This document shows, piece after piece, positions 17,097 through 25,221 of a stretch of 64,000 nucleotides of DNA. The number at the start of each line of letters is the position of its first letter. The stretch's first letter is position 1. Origin of the DNA: an uncultured bacterium (lineage in GTDB: Bacteria > Pseudomonadota > Gammaproteobacteria > Burkholderiales > Burkholderiaceae_E); NCBI GenBank assembly GCA_903907905.1, contig CAIVPX010000171.1, forward strand, positions 41,381-105,380, given 5' to 3'. The notes beneath the pieces were generated by a model, which saw only the letters and a program-made list of their open reading frames with translations, ran no database searches and was not told the DNA's origin. Made by a program: the position numbers and the translations under genes.

Positions 17097-17861
17097 GTGT
17101 TCTCTACCCGCCTCGGCAACGCCCTGACCCCTGCGATCGGGGCGCTTGCCTTCATCTTCATCTGGTGGCTGGTTGCCTCGCTCAAGCTCATCGACCCGGT
17201 GCTGTTACCGTCGCCGCAAGACTCGGCGATTGCAACCTGGGAGGGCTTTGTTCGCGGCAACCTGTTGCAGGATGCCCTGATCACGATCCGCCGCACGCTC
17301 CTCGCCTTCGGCATCGCGGTGGGGATCTGCGTGCCCCTGGGTCTGGTCCTGGGTTCGTCGGTGCGAGTCTATCGCTCGCTCGAGTTCGTGATCGATTTTT
17401 TCCGGTCCACGCCGGCTTCGGCGCTGTTCCCCCTGTTTCTGGTCATCTTGGGCGTTGGCGAGAACACCAAGATCGCGGTAGCCGCTTTCGGGGCGGGTCT
17501 GCTCATCCTGTTCAACACGGCGTACGGTGTCATGAATGCGCGCAAAACCCGCCAGGCAGCTGCCCGGGTGATGGGCGCCTCGCCACTTCGGGTCATGCTG
17601 GGGGTGACGCTGCTCGAATCGTTGCCGCAAACCTTCGTGGGCATGCGTTCCGGGGTCTCGTTTTCACTGGTGATTGTCATCGTGGCCGAGATGTTCATCG
17701 GTTCAACGGATGGGCTCGGTCAGCGGGTGATCAATGCTCAGATGATCTTCAACATGCCCGAGATGTACGCCACCATTTTCGGCGCGGGCGTGCTGGGCTA
17801 CGGCCTCAATCTGGTCTTCATCCTGATCGAGCGTCGCTTCGTGCACTGGGGTGGCAAATGA
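17097..17861 (+). CDS. ABC importer permease (SsuC/TauC type)
   Basis: 254 residues with six predicted membrane helices (for example IGALAFIFIWWLVASLKLI and LGYGLNLVFILIERRFV). The cytoplasmic EAA loop that docks to the ATPase is seen in ARVMGASPLRVMLGVTLLES. The start is a GTG at 17097, as no ATG is available in frame upstream of the first helix; the ribosome site is weak, so coupling to the receptor gene 25 bases upstream is plausible. The stop overlaps the ATPase start in an ATGA. It forms the channel of the NMT1-type importer, probably as a homodimer. Confidence 0.92.
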   Translation: MFSTRLGNALTPAIGALAFIFIWWLVASLKLIDPVLLPSPQDSAIATWEGFVRGNLLQDALITIRRTLLAFGIAVGICVPLGLVLGSSVRVYRSLEFVIDFFRSTPASALFPLFLVILGVGENTKIAVAAFGAGLLILFNTAYGVMNARKTRQAAARVMGASPLRVMLGVTLLESLPQTFVGMRSGVSFSLVIVIVAEMFIGSTDGLGQRVINAQMIFNMPEMYATIFGAGVLGYGLNLVFILIERRFVHWGGK

Positions 17862-18694
17862 GCACTCCGAACCGAGCCGATATGGCCTCGACCGCGCGTG
17901 CCGCGTCGCCTGCGGCGACTGCAACCGACACTCACATTACCATCCGCGGGCTCACCAAAAGCTTTGCCGGGCAGCCGCTCTACACCAACTTCGATCTCGA
18001 TATCCCGAAGGGGCAGATCACTTCGATCTTCGGCCCGAACGGGTGTGGCAAGTCCACCATGATCAACATGGTGGCGGGTTTGCTGCCCATGGATTCGGGG
18101 CAGGCGCTCTTTGACGGCAAGACGCTCGAGCAGACCGTCATCGGTTATGTGTTTCAGAACTATCGCGATGCGCTCTTTCCCTGGAAGCGGGCGATCGACA
18201 ACATCAAGTACCCCTTGCGCATCGCGGGCCGCTCGCGGGGCGAGTGCGAGGCGCGCACTGAAGAACTCGTGCAGTCCTTCGATATTCGCTTCGATCTCAA
18301 CCGCTATCCCTACGAGCTTTCCGGTGGTCAGCAGCAACTCGTATCGATCATGCGGTCGCTGGCGGTTCATCCTGAGGTGTTGTTTCTCGATGAGCCCTTT
18401 TCAGCGCTCGATTACGAAATGACCCTCTTCATGCGGGACAAGTTGCAGGACATCTTCGAGGCCACGCGAACCACCATGATTCTGGTGTCGCACGATCTCG
18501 ACGAGGCCGTGTACCTGGCCGATCAGGTGCTCATGCTCACGCGACGCCCGACCCGAATTGCCGAGGTCGTCCGCTTTGATGCGCCACGCCCGCGCACCCC
18601 CGCTACGCTCACCGCCGAGGCGTTCACGCGTGCCAAGGCGCGCTGTCTGGACGTCTTTCAGCGTGAGGTACAGGTCAGAGACCTGTCGATCTGA
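17858..18694 (+). CDS. ABC importer ATP-binding protein (SsuB/TauB type)
   Basis: The ATG at 17858 overlaps the permease stop (ATGA), giving 278 residues; the track start at 17165 reads the wrong frame of the permease gene. Walker A is GPNGCGKST, the Q-loop is in YVFQNYRDALFPWK, the signature is YELSGGQQQLVSIMR, Walker B is VLFLDEPFSALD and the switch His is in LVSHDLDEAVYLAD. FQNYRDALFPWK is typical of nitrate/sulfonate/taurine-type importer ATPases. It energises uptake through the preceding permease. About 24 N-terminal residues before the domain are Ala/Thr-rich and likely disordered. Confidence 0.94.
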   Translation: MSTPNRADMASTARAASPAATATDTHITIRGLTKSFAGQPLYTNFDLDIPKGQITSIFGPNGCGKSTMINMVAGLLPMDSGQALFDGKTLEQTVIGYVFQNYRDALFPWKRAIDNIKYPLRIAGRSRGECEARTEELVQSFDIRFDLNRYPYELSGGQQQLVSIMRSLAVHPEVLFLDEPFSALDYEMTLFMRDKLQDIFEATRTTMILVSHDLDEAVYLADQVLMLTRRPTRIAEVVRFDAPRPRTPATLTAEAFTRAKARCLDVFQREVQVRDLSI

Positions 18695-18711
18695 CAACAG
18701 GAAATTGAACG

Positions 18712-19188
18712 ATGACGATTCGTGTGTCGATGCAGGTCAACGGCAAGGCGGTCAGCCACGAGGTCGAGGAGCGTACGCTGCTCGTGCAGTTCATTCGCGA
18801 AGTACTGCGGCTGACCGGTACTCATGTCGGCTGCGACACGGCCCAGTGCGGGGCCTGCACCGTGCATGTCGACGGACGGGCCGTCAAGAGCTGCAACCTG
18901 CTCGCCATGCAGGCCGAGGGCGCGTCGGTCACCACCATTGAGGGGCTGGCCGAGCCCGACGGCACCTTGCATCCAATGCAGGAGGCCTTCAGGGCCGAGC
19001 ACGGGCTGCAGTGTGGGTACTGCACGCCGGGCATGGTCATGAGCGCCGTCGATCTGCTCAGGCGCTTTCCGCAGCCCACCGAGGCCCAGATCCGCGAGCA
19101 ACTTGACGGCAATATTTGCCGTTGTACGGGCTATCACAACATCGTCAAGGCGGTCCAGGCGGCCGCTGCCCTGGGCGAGCGTCGCTGA
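18712..19188 (+). CDS. molybdenum hydroxylase 2Fe-2S small subunit (CoxS type)
   Basis: 158 residues, the expected length. The plant-type cluster ligands are in [15 protein letters not shown] plus SCNLL, and the second, molybdenum-proximal cluster is bound by [10 protein letters not shown] and CRCTGYHNI; both full sets of Cys are present. It passes electrons from the molybdenum site to the FAD subunit. A CAGGAAA ribosome site precedes the ATG at 18712, 17 bases after the ATPase stop, so it is co-transcribed with the importer and the FAD subunit instead of with the large subunit. Confidence 0.95.
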   Translation: MTIRVSMQVNGKAVSHEVEERTLLVQFIREVLRLTGTHVGCDTAQCGACTVHVDGRAVKSCNLLAMQAEGASVTTIEGLAEPDGTLHPMQEAFRAEHGLQCGYCTPGMVMSAVDLLRRFPQPTEAQIREQLDGNICRCTGYHNIVKAVQAAAALGERR

Positions 19189-19235
19189 TCGGCCCGCTCG
19201 TCCCCCTCTTCGCTTATCGTTTTACCGGAACGCGC

Positions 19236-20048
19236 ATGTATTCCTTCTCCTACCATCGTCCGGCCTCTATCGAGCAGGCAAGCGAGATGCTGACGGCCCG
19301 GCCCGAGGCAAAACTACTGGCGGGCGGTCAGAGTCTGGTTGCCAGCATGAAGCTGCGACTATCCGAGCCCTCGGATCTGATCGATCTGGGGCGTATTGCG
19401 TCGCTCAGCGGCATTCACTTTGGCAGCGAGCGCGTCACGGTGGGTGCCATGACGCGTCACGCCGAGGTGGCCGCCTCGCCCGAGTTGCGAGCCGTGCTGC
19501 CTTCGCTCGCCTCGCTGGCGGGGGGCATCGCCGATCGCATGGTGCGCAACATGGGCACGCTGGGGGGATCGGTCGCCAACAACGACCCCTCTGCCGACTA
19601 CCCCAGCGCCGTGCTGGCGCTCGATGCCACGGTGCAAACCTCGCGCCGCCGAATTGCTGCCGACGACTTCTTTCTGGGCATGTTTGAGACCGCGCTCGAA
19701 CCCGGCGAGATCATCACGGCGATCGAGTTCTGCATTCCACGGCGCGCGGCCTACATGAAGTTCAAGAATCCGGCCTCGCGCTATGCCGTGGTCGGGGTTT
19801 TCGTGGCCGACTTCGGCTCGTCGGTGCGCGTGGCGGTCACCGGGGCAGGCCCGGTTGTATTTCGCGTGCACGAGATGGAAGAGGCGCTTGTATCGCAGTT
19901 CTCGCCTGAGGCCATTGAAACCATTCGTGTGCCAGCCGACGGGCTCAATGCCGATATTCACGCCGGCGCCGATTATCGTGCCGAACTGGTCACCGTGATG
20001 GCCATGCGGGCGGTCGAGCGCGCGCGGGGCGAAACGGCCGAGGGCTGA
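19236..20048 (+). CDS. molybdenum hydroxylase FAD subunit (CoxM type)
   Basis: The ATG at 19236 starts MYSFSYHRPASIEQASEML, the usual beginning of CoxM-type subunits, giving 270 residues; the track start at 19116 overlaps the small-subunit gene out of frame. FAD-binding motifs are LLAGGQSLVASMKLRL and RNMGTLGGSVANNDPSADYP. The C-terminal CO-dehydrogenase flavoprotein domain follows (YMKFKNPASRYAVVGVFVA). It oxidises the reduced iron-sulfur subunit and passes electrons to the respiratory chain or NAD. It lies 47 bases behind the small subunit and upstream of the VOC gene. Confidence 0.94.
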   Translation: MYSFSYHRPASIEQASEMLTARPEAKLLAGGQSLVASMKLRLSEPSDLIDLGRIASLSGIHFGSERVTVGAMTRHAEVAASPELRAVLPSLASLAGGIADRMVRNMGTLGGSVANNDPSADYPSAVLALDATVQTSRRRIAADDFFLGMFETALEPGEIITAIEFCIPRRAAYMKFKNPASRYAVVGVFVADFGSSVRVAVTGAGPVVFRVHEMEEALVSQFSPEAIETIRVPADGLNADIHAGADYRAELVTVMAMRAVERARGETAEG

Positions 20049-20089
20049 AGCAGCCAATCGATCAATCGTTTGCTGAAGGGGGCGCGTCT

Positions 20090-20587
20090 GTGGTCATCAA
20101 CGGCTTGTTTCATGTCGCGATCAAGACCAATGATCTCGAAGCTACCTGCGCGTTTTACTGTTCGGTGCTCGGGCTTCGGCAGGTGCATCGGCCCGATTTC
20201 GGTTATCCCGGGGCCTGGATCGCCTGTCCCATGCCCGGCGGTCAGGCGATCATGCACATCTACGCAGGCGGTCCGGCACTGGGCGCTGAGGGCAAGGCAG
20301 CGCTTGGGTCAGGCGCGATCGATCATGTGTCGCTGTCCTGTTCGGGCTACCACGAGTTTCGCGAGCGCTTCGCGCGTCACGGCCTCGACTATCGCGAGTT
20401 TCTGGTGCCCGGCACCACGTTGTGGCAGCTCTTTGTCTACGACCCTAGCGGAGTTCAACTGGAACTCACCTTCGAGGGCGCTGCCGAATCGGGCCCACCG
20501 CCCGACATGTCGCCGGGGCGAGCCTACGTGGCGGGCAGCAGTTTCTTCGTGCCCGACCAATACCCGAAGCTCGGGGCGGATCGATAA
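20090..20587 (+). CDS. VOC family protein (glyoxalase/extradiol dioxygenase fold)
   Basis: 165 residues starting at GTG 20090, which has GAAGGGGG 8 bases upstream. One VOC domain (about 1-135) with paired beta-alpha-beta modules: GLFHVAIKTNDLEATCAFY with a first metal His, IDHVSLSCSGYHEFRERF with a second, and VYDPSGVQLELTF with the closing Glu, so a His/His/Glu metal site appears intact. The fold serves glyoxalases, extradiol dioxygenases and isomerases; the reaction cannot be told. As the last gene of the importer-hydroxylase operon it may act on a pathway intermediate. It converges on galU. Confidence 0.85.
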   Translation: MVINGLFHVAIKTNDLEATCAFYCSVLGLRQVHRPDFGYPGAWIACPMPGGQAIMHIYAGGPALGAEGKAALGSGAIDHVSLSCSGYHEFRERFARHGLDYREFLVPGTTLWQLFVYDPSGVQLELTFEGAAESGPPPDMSPGRAYVAGSSFFVPDQYPKLGADR

Positions 20588-20604
20588 GGTTCAGCGGGTG
20601 GTGA

Positions 20605-21504
20605 TCAGGCGCGCCGGGCCAGCCACTGGCTGAATTCGACGCCCACTTCGTCGTGCTGCTCGCCCAGGTCGACCGTGGCCTGTAGGAAGCCCAGCTTGCT
20701 GCCGCAGTCGTAGCGGGTGCCCGAATACCGGAAGGCGAACACCTTTTCACGGCGAAGCAGCTGTGCGATCCCGTCGGTGAGCTGGATTTCCCCGCCGACC
20801 CCTCGGGGCAAGGCTTCCAGTTCCTTGAAGATGCCGTGGGTGAGAACGTAGCGCCCGGCGACCGCAAGGGTCGTGGGCGCAACCGCCGGCTCGGGCTTCT
20901 CGATGATGGCCGAGACGTCGACGATGTTATCGGCCACCGCCTGGCCCGATACGATGCCGTAGCGGCGCGTGTGTTCGCGCGGCACATCCTGCACGGCCAG
21001 GACGCTGGAACGCCACTCGGCGAACTGTTCAACCATTTGCGCCATGACGGGCGGCTTGCCCACCATCAGGTCATCGGCCAGCAGCACCGCGAAGGCTTCT
21101 TCGCCGACCAGTTCGCGCGCGCAGAGCACCGCGTGACCCAGGCCCAGCGCGCGCGGTTGACGCACATAGGTGCAGAGCATGTCCTCGGGGGCGATCGAGC
21201 GTGCGACCGCAAGCAAGGCGTGCTTGCCTGCCACTTCGAGCTCGTTTTCGAGTTCGTAGGCGGTGTCGAAATGGTCTTCGACGCTGCGCTTGGTGCGGCC
21301 CGTGACGAAAATCATCTGCCGAATGCCGGCCGAATAGGCTTCCTCGACCGCATACTGGATGAGCGGCTTGTCAACCACGGGCAGCATTTCCTTGGCCGAG
21401 GCCTTGGTGGCCGGCAGAAACCGGGTGCCCAGCCCCGCGATCGGGAAGACGGCCTTGCGAATGGGAGGTGTCATCTTGGTCTTGGTATCGAAGGATCCCG
21501 CCAT
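20605..21504 (-). CDS. galU: UTP-glucose-1-phosphate uridylyltransferase
   Basis: 299 residues. [20 protein letters not shown] is the nucleotide-binding signature, [19 protein letters not shown] follows, and [15 protein letters not shown] and IIEKPEP complete the GalU pattern. It makes UDP-glucose from UTP and glucose-1-phosphate for envelope polysaccharides and trehalose or glycan synthesis. The ATG at 21504 gives ten extra residues before the conserved [11 protein letters not shown], so translation could instead begin at 21474; neither has a strong ribosome site. It is a housekeeping gene between unrelated catabolic modules and starts 12 bases after the downstream end of a Bug receptor gene. 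Confidence 0.95.
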   Translation of the reverse strand: MAGSFDTKTKMTPPIRKAVFPIAGLGTRFLPATKASAKEMLPVVDKPLIQYAVEEAYSAGIRQMIFVTGRTKRSVEDHFDTAYELENELEVAGKHALLAVARSIAPEDMLCTYVRQPRALGLGHAVLCARELVGEEAFAVLLADDLMVGKPPVMAQMVEQFAEWRSSVLAVQDVPREHTRRYGIVSGQAVADNIVDVSAIIEKPEPAVAPTTLAVAGRYVLTHGIFKELEALPRGVGGEIQLTDGIAQLLRREKVFAFRYSGTRYDCGSKLGFLQATVDLGEQHDEVGVEFSQWLARRA

Positions 21505-21516
21505 TCTAGCGGTGCG

Positions 21517-22500
21517 TCACTGCGGCTCGATCGCCGCGCGCTTGACGGCCGTTCGCCAGAGTTCGATCTCCGACTGCAGGAAGCCGCTGACCTGCTCCGG
21601 CGTCAGGATCATGGGCTCCCAGTAGGCGTTCTGCTTGAAGAAGTCAGCGGCCTGCGGTGTGCGAAGAATCGCCACCAGGGTCTGGTTCATCTGGCCGACG
21701 ATCTCCGCGGGTGTGCCGGTGCGTGCGAAGACACTCAACCAGGCGCGAAACTGATAATTGGGCAGGCCTTGCTCGGCCACCGTTGGAATGTCCTCGACCC
21801 CCGGCGCACGCTTGGGGGTGGACACGGCCAGGGCATGCACCTTACCACTGCGGATGTGCGGCACCAGCGTGACGAGTGGCTCGAACGCGAGGTCGATCGT
21901 GCCCGAGATCACCTCGGTCACCAGTGAGGCGCTGCCCTTGTAGGGCACGAGCAGCAGATTGATGCCGCTTTCGTACATCAGGCTCTCGATGGCCACGCGC
22001 GTAAAGGCGGTAGCCGAGCCGTAGCTGTATTTGCCCGGGTGCTGACGCGCCAGCGCGATCAGCTCGGGAATGGTCTTGGCCGGGAAGCCAGGCGACACCA
22101 CGAGGGCACCGCCGCCGATTGAAATGCCGCTCACCGGCACGAAGTCTTTCACCGGATCGTAGGGCAGCGACTTGAACAGGCTGACATTCGCGGCGTGCGA
22201 GGTATTGCCGCCGATGACGTAGGTGTAGCCGTCGGCGGGCTGACTCAGGGTGAAATGGGTTCCGACGACGCCATTCACGCCAGGCTTGTTTTCAATGACG
22301 ACCGACTGTTTGACCACCTCGGAGAGTTTTTGCGCGAGGAATCGCGCCTGCAGATCGGTGCTGGTGCCGGGGCCGTAGGGGACGATGAAACGGATTGGGC
22401 GATTGGGGAAGGACTGCGCCAGGGCTTCGGGCGAGCCGAGCAGCACGCCGGCAAGCAGGGTGAGGCCAGTGGCCAGGGCGGTTCGGATCGGACGGTTCAA
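21517..22500 (-). CDS. Bug/TctC family periplasmic solute receptor
   Basis: No ATG fits; the TTG at 22500 is well placed with CCGGAG 7 bases upstream and begins a signal peptide (NRPIRTALATGLTLLAGVLL) cleaved after PEALA, giving 327 residues. Bug hallmarks are PNRPIRFIVPYGPGTSTDLQ, VIENKPGVNGVVG and VPYKGSASLV. The usual PGGxxD ligand loop is PGTSTD here, which may change ligand choice. It lies just downstream of a second Bug gene (41-base gap) on the same strand; no TctA/TctB genes accompany them. Confidence 0.88.
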   Translation of the reverse strand: MNRPIRTALATGLTLLAGVLLGSPEALAQSFPNRPIRFIVPYGPGTSTDLQARFLAQKLSEVVKQSVVIENKPGVNGVVGTHFTLSQPADGYTYVIGGNTSHAANVSLFKSLPYDPVKDFVPVSGISIGGGALVVSPGFPAKTIPELIALARQHPGKYSYGSATAFTRVAIESLMYESGINLLLVPYKGSASLVTEVISGTIDLAFEPLVTLVPHIRSGKVHALAVSTPKRAPGVEDIPTVAEQGLPNYQFRAWLSVFARTGTPAEIVGQMNQTLVAILRTPQAADFFKQNAYWEPMILTPEQVSGFLQSEIELWRTAVKRAAIEPQ

Positions 22501-22541
22501 TTGGTTCTCCGGAGGGGGCAGGCCGCCAGGGCGGCTGCGGG

Positions 22542-23567
22542 TCAATTGTCGAGCACGATCTTGTTGTCGCGAATGAGGGTCGCCCGGGTGCGGCGCTCGG
22601 CGGCGAGGTACTGGTCGAACTGCCCTCGATCCATCGCCATCGGACGCCCCCCCAGAGCTTCCATTCTGCGGATGAACTCGGGGTCCCGAACCGACTCGGC
22701 GATCATGCGGGCCAGGAGCGCCGTGATATCGGCAGGCAGTTTGGCCGGGCCGAAAACGCCAAACCAGCCCTCGGCCTCGAAGCCGGCCAGACCGCTCTCG
22801 GCCACGGTGGGTACCGAGGGCAGGAGGGGGATCCGTTCTCGGCCGGTGACCGCCAGCGCCTTGAGGCGGCCGCTCTGGATGAAGGGCAAGGCCGTGTTGA
22901 CATCGCCAGTCATCATCTGGATCTGGCCGCCGACCACATCATTGACCGCCGGGACGGCACCCTTGTAGGGGATGTGAAGGATGTCGATGGCGGCGCGCGA
23001 CTTGAGCAGTTCGCTCGCCAGATGGGGCGGGCCGCCGGTGCCCGAGGACGCAAAATTGATCTTGCCGGGCTGCCGTTTGGCCTCTGCGATCAGGTCCTGA
23101 AGGGTGTTGGCAGGAAAGCCCGGGTTGACGAAGACCACGTACGGAATCGCTGCGACGGGCGCGATCGCGGTGAGGTCGGTGGCCGGGTTGTAGGACATCT
23201 TTTCGAGGGCAGGGTCGCCGGCTGCCGTATTCGGCGTGCACAGCGCGATGGTGTAGCCATCGGCCGCTGCCAGCGATGCCGCCTTGATGCCCACGATCCC
23301 TGCGGCGCCCGGGCGGTTTTCGACCACCACTGGCTGATTGAGCCGCTTGGACATCTCGAGGCCAAGTTGCCGCCCGATCACGTCGGTGGCGCCGCCCGGG
23401 GGAAAGGGAATGATCAGCCGGATCGGGTTAGCCGGGAAGGACTGGGCCTGCGCAGTGGCCGGAATCGTTGCCCCTAGCCAGGCGCTGGCGATCACGAGAG
23501 GGGCGGCGAAGGCCGCCAGTCTGCGTGCCTGGCGGTGTGGGTTGACTGCGAGGGGGGGCGTTTGCAT
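22542..23567 (-). CDS. Bug/TctC family periplasmic solute receptor
   Basis: The ATG at 23567 (MQTPPLAVNPHRQARRLAAF) with CGGAGA upstream starts a 341-residue precursor; the track start at 23705 is a longer reading of the same frame. The signal peptide ends near ATAQAQS. Bug motifs are PANPIRLIIPFPPGGATDVI, VVENRPGAAGIVGIKA, HIPYKGAVPAVND and PTVAESGLAGFEAEGWFG. It has the standard PPGGATD ligand loop, unlike its neighbour. The tandem pair probably serves two ligands or one pathway, with membrane components shared or encoded elsewhere. Confidence 0.9.
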   Translation of the reverse strand: MQTPPLAVNPHRQARRLAAFAAPLVIASAWLGATIPATAQAQSFPANPIRLIIPFPPGGATDVIGRQLGLEMSKRLNQPVVVENRPGAAGIVGIKAASLAAADGYTIALCTPNTAAGDPALEKMSYNPATDLTAIAPVAAIPYVVFVNPGFPANTLQDLIAEAKRQPGKINFASSGTGGPPHLASELLKSRAAIDILHIPYKGAVPAVNDVVGGQIQMMTGDVNTALPFIQSGRLKALAVTGRERIPLLPSVPTVAESGLAGFEAEGWFGVFGPAKLPADITALLARMIAESVRDPEFIRRMEALGGRPMAMDRGQFDQYLAAERRTRATLIRDNKIVLDN

Positions 23568-23720
23568 GGCGTCTCCGTTCAAGGGCTCGATAGCGGCGTC
23601 TTGCGTCAGGTGGAGGCGAACATCTCGGGCACGAAGCGCTCGCCGCCCGCCAGCCGCCCAGCCGGTTTGGTGTGTGGCCCTAAACTCGCACAAGCGACGC
23701 CACAAATCAATGTGCAGGCG

Positions 23721-25139
23721 TCAGAGCCGTTTCGAGTCCTGAGCGATTCGCAGCCTGTGCAGGACCGACCCCGAGGGGATCTCGAGGTCGGCGCCGCACA
23801 GCACCGCCCCCTGCCGGACCGGGCGCACGACGCGGGCGCCCGTGGCCAGGTAGTACGGAACGGGGCGATCGTCGCCGAGCGCTTGCGCAGCCTGCAGGCG
23901 ATAGCCCAGGCCGTTCACGACATGGCGAATGCCCATCTCGAGTCGCTCACCGGGCTCGAGATCGCGGGTGGCCGTGGCGACCAGATCGACGCGCTGCTGC
24001 ACCGTGAGCCCACCCGTGGACAGGCCGAGTTGGACGGCCGACAGCATCGAGGCCGTGGCCTCGGCACCCAGCAGATGCACGGGGTTGTGCAGCAGGACAT
24101 AGCGCCCGACCTGGCAGGTGGGGATGCCCTTGGCGGCAAACAGCCGGCCGGTGGCGGGGTCGGGTGCCTCGATGACGACGAAGACACCGCCTGCGAAGCT
24201 GAGTTCATCGGGGCGGCGCAGGCAGTTGAACATGTCGACGCGACCCGCGCCGCCCAGCAGGCCGCCGTCGGCCGCTGGTCGAAACAGCCAGGGGAGTTCG
24301 GTGGTACGCGCCACCGGCGCGTGCAGGCCCGGGCAGTCGGGCATCAGGCCAGTCTGGTTGGCGACGATCCCCATCTCGCACAGATCGGGAACGGTGGTGA
24401 GCCCGAAGGGCAGGCGCGCGCGCGCCTGTAGTTGGGATTGCATCTGTTGCGCCATGGTCGCGGCATCCGCCCCCTCGGCTGATGCGATCAGCCGAAACGC
24501 GTCAGCGTAGTGCTCGGCCTCGATGGTCTCGCCCCAGGCGCTGATCGTGCGACGCTCCGGGTCCCAGACGAAGTCGGACTCGCTCGCCTTGCCCGCGCTG
24601 ACCACGGGCAGGCCCATCGCCCGCGCCCAGTCGACCAGACCGATCAGCAAACTGGGCTGATCGCCGTCAACCGGCGAATGCACGACGCCGCGTTCGGCCG
24701 CACGCCGGGCCAGTTCGGGTCCCACCACGATCTCGGCTTCCTTCGTGGCCATGACCACGTGTCGGCCGGCCTCGATCGACGCGAGCGCCGTTGCGGCCGC
24801 GCCCTCAGGGTCGCCTGTGGCCTCGAGTACGGCCGCGAGCGGCAGGCTGGCCAGTGTGGCGGCATCGTCGACGATGGCGAGTTCGCCTCGCGCGATGGCC
24901 GCTTCGGCCTCGGTTCGGTCCCGGCAGACCCTGACCTGGGTCTCGGGAATGCCTGCTGCGAGTGCGGCCGCCCGGGCACGGCCCGTGTCCCGGTCGCAAA
25001 CCGCCACACAGGCCAGGCCGCTCATGCGGCGCGACTGGGCAATGAATGTGGCGCCGAACTCGCCGGCACCGACCAGCCCCACCGGAAGGGCTTCGCGCGG
25101 TGAACGCGCGTACCGGTTCAGGATTTGCATGAGGTTCAT
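23721..25139 (-). CDS. SAF-domain NAD(P) oxidoreductase (homoserine dehydrogenase-like, COG4091 type)
   Basis: The start is set at ATG 25139 (MNLMQILNRYARSPREALPV), giving 472 residues; the 601-residue track ORF runs back through the operator and regulator gene. A Rossmann fold with VGLVGAGEFGATFIAQ is followed by a homoserine-dehydrogenase-like region (EATGDPEGAAATAL, VHSPVDGDQPSL), and the C-terminal 80 residues (ARVVRPVRQGAVLCGADLEI) form a SAF domain, as in sialate/altronate-processing proteins. Members of this family occur in sugar-acid loci; the reaction is not established. It is divergent from the GntR gene, and a TCTTGCATGCAAGA palindrome lies 9 bases before its start, so it is probably repressed by that regulator. 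Confidence 0.82.
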   Translation of the reverse strand: MNLMQILNRYARSPREALPVGLVGAGEFGATFIAQSRRMSGLACVAVCDRDTGRARAAALAAGIPETQVRVCRDRTEAEAAIARGELAIVDDAATLASLPLAAVLEATGDPEGAAATALASIEAGRHVVMATKEAEIVVGPELARRAAERGVVHSPVDGDQPSLLIGLVDWARAMGLPVVSAGKASESDFVWDPERRTISAWGETIEAEHYADAFRLIASAEGADAATMAQQMQSQLQARARLPFGLTTVPDLCEMGIVANQTGLMPDCPGLHAPVARTTELPWLFRPAADGGLLGGAGRVDMFNCLRRPDELSFAGGVFVVIEAPDPATGRLFAAKGIPTCQVGRYVLLHNPVHLLGAEATASMLSAVQLGLSTGGLTVQQRVDLVATATRDLEPGERLEMGIRHVVNGLGYRLQAAQALGDDRPVPYYLATGARVVRPVRQGAVLCGADLEIPSGSVLHRLRIAQDSKRL

Positions 25140-25148
25140 GGATCGGAT

Positions 25149-25162
25149 TCTTGCATGCAAGA
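25149..25162. promoter_or_regulatory. GntR-type operator, copy 1 (TCTTGCATGCAAGA)
   Basis: A perfect 14-bp palindrome between the divergent SAF-dehydrogenase gene (start 9 bases away) and the gntR gene (start 59 bases away). The core TTGCATGCAA recurs at 26080-26105 in front of the TRAP genes. Position, symmetry and recurrence around a GntR/FCD gene support an operator for that regulator. Confidence 0.7.
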
Positions 25163-25221
25163 TACGATTGCTGTCAAGATCATTGCTTCTTACACCGCCC
25201 AGATCCGGCCCAACCCGTTCC

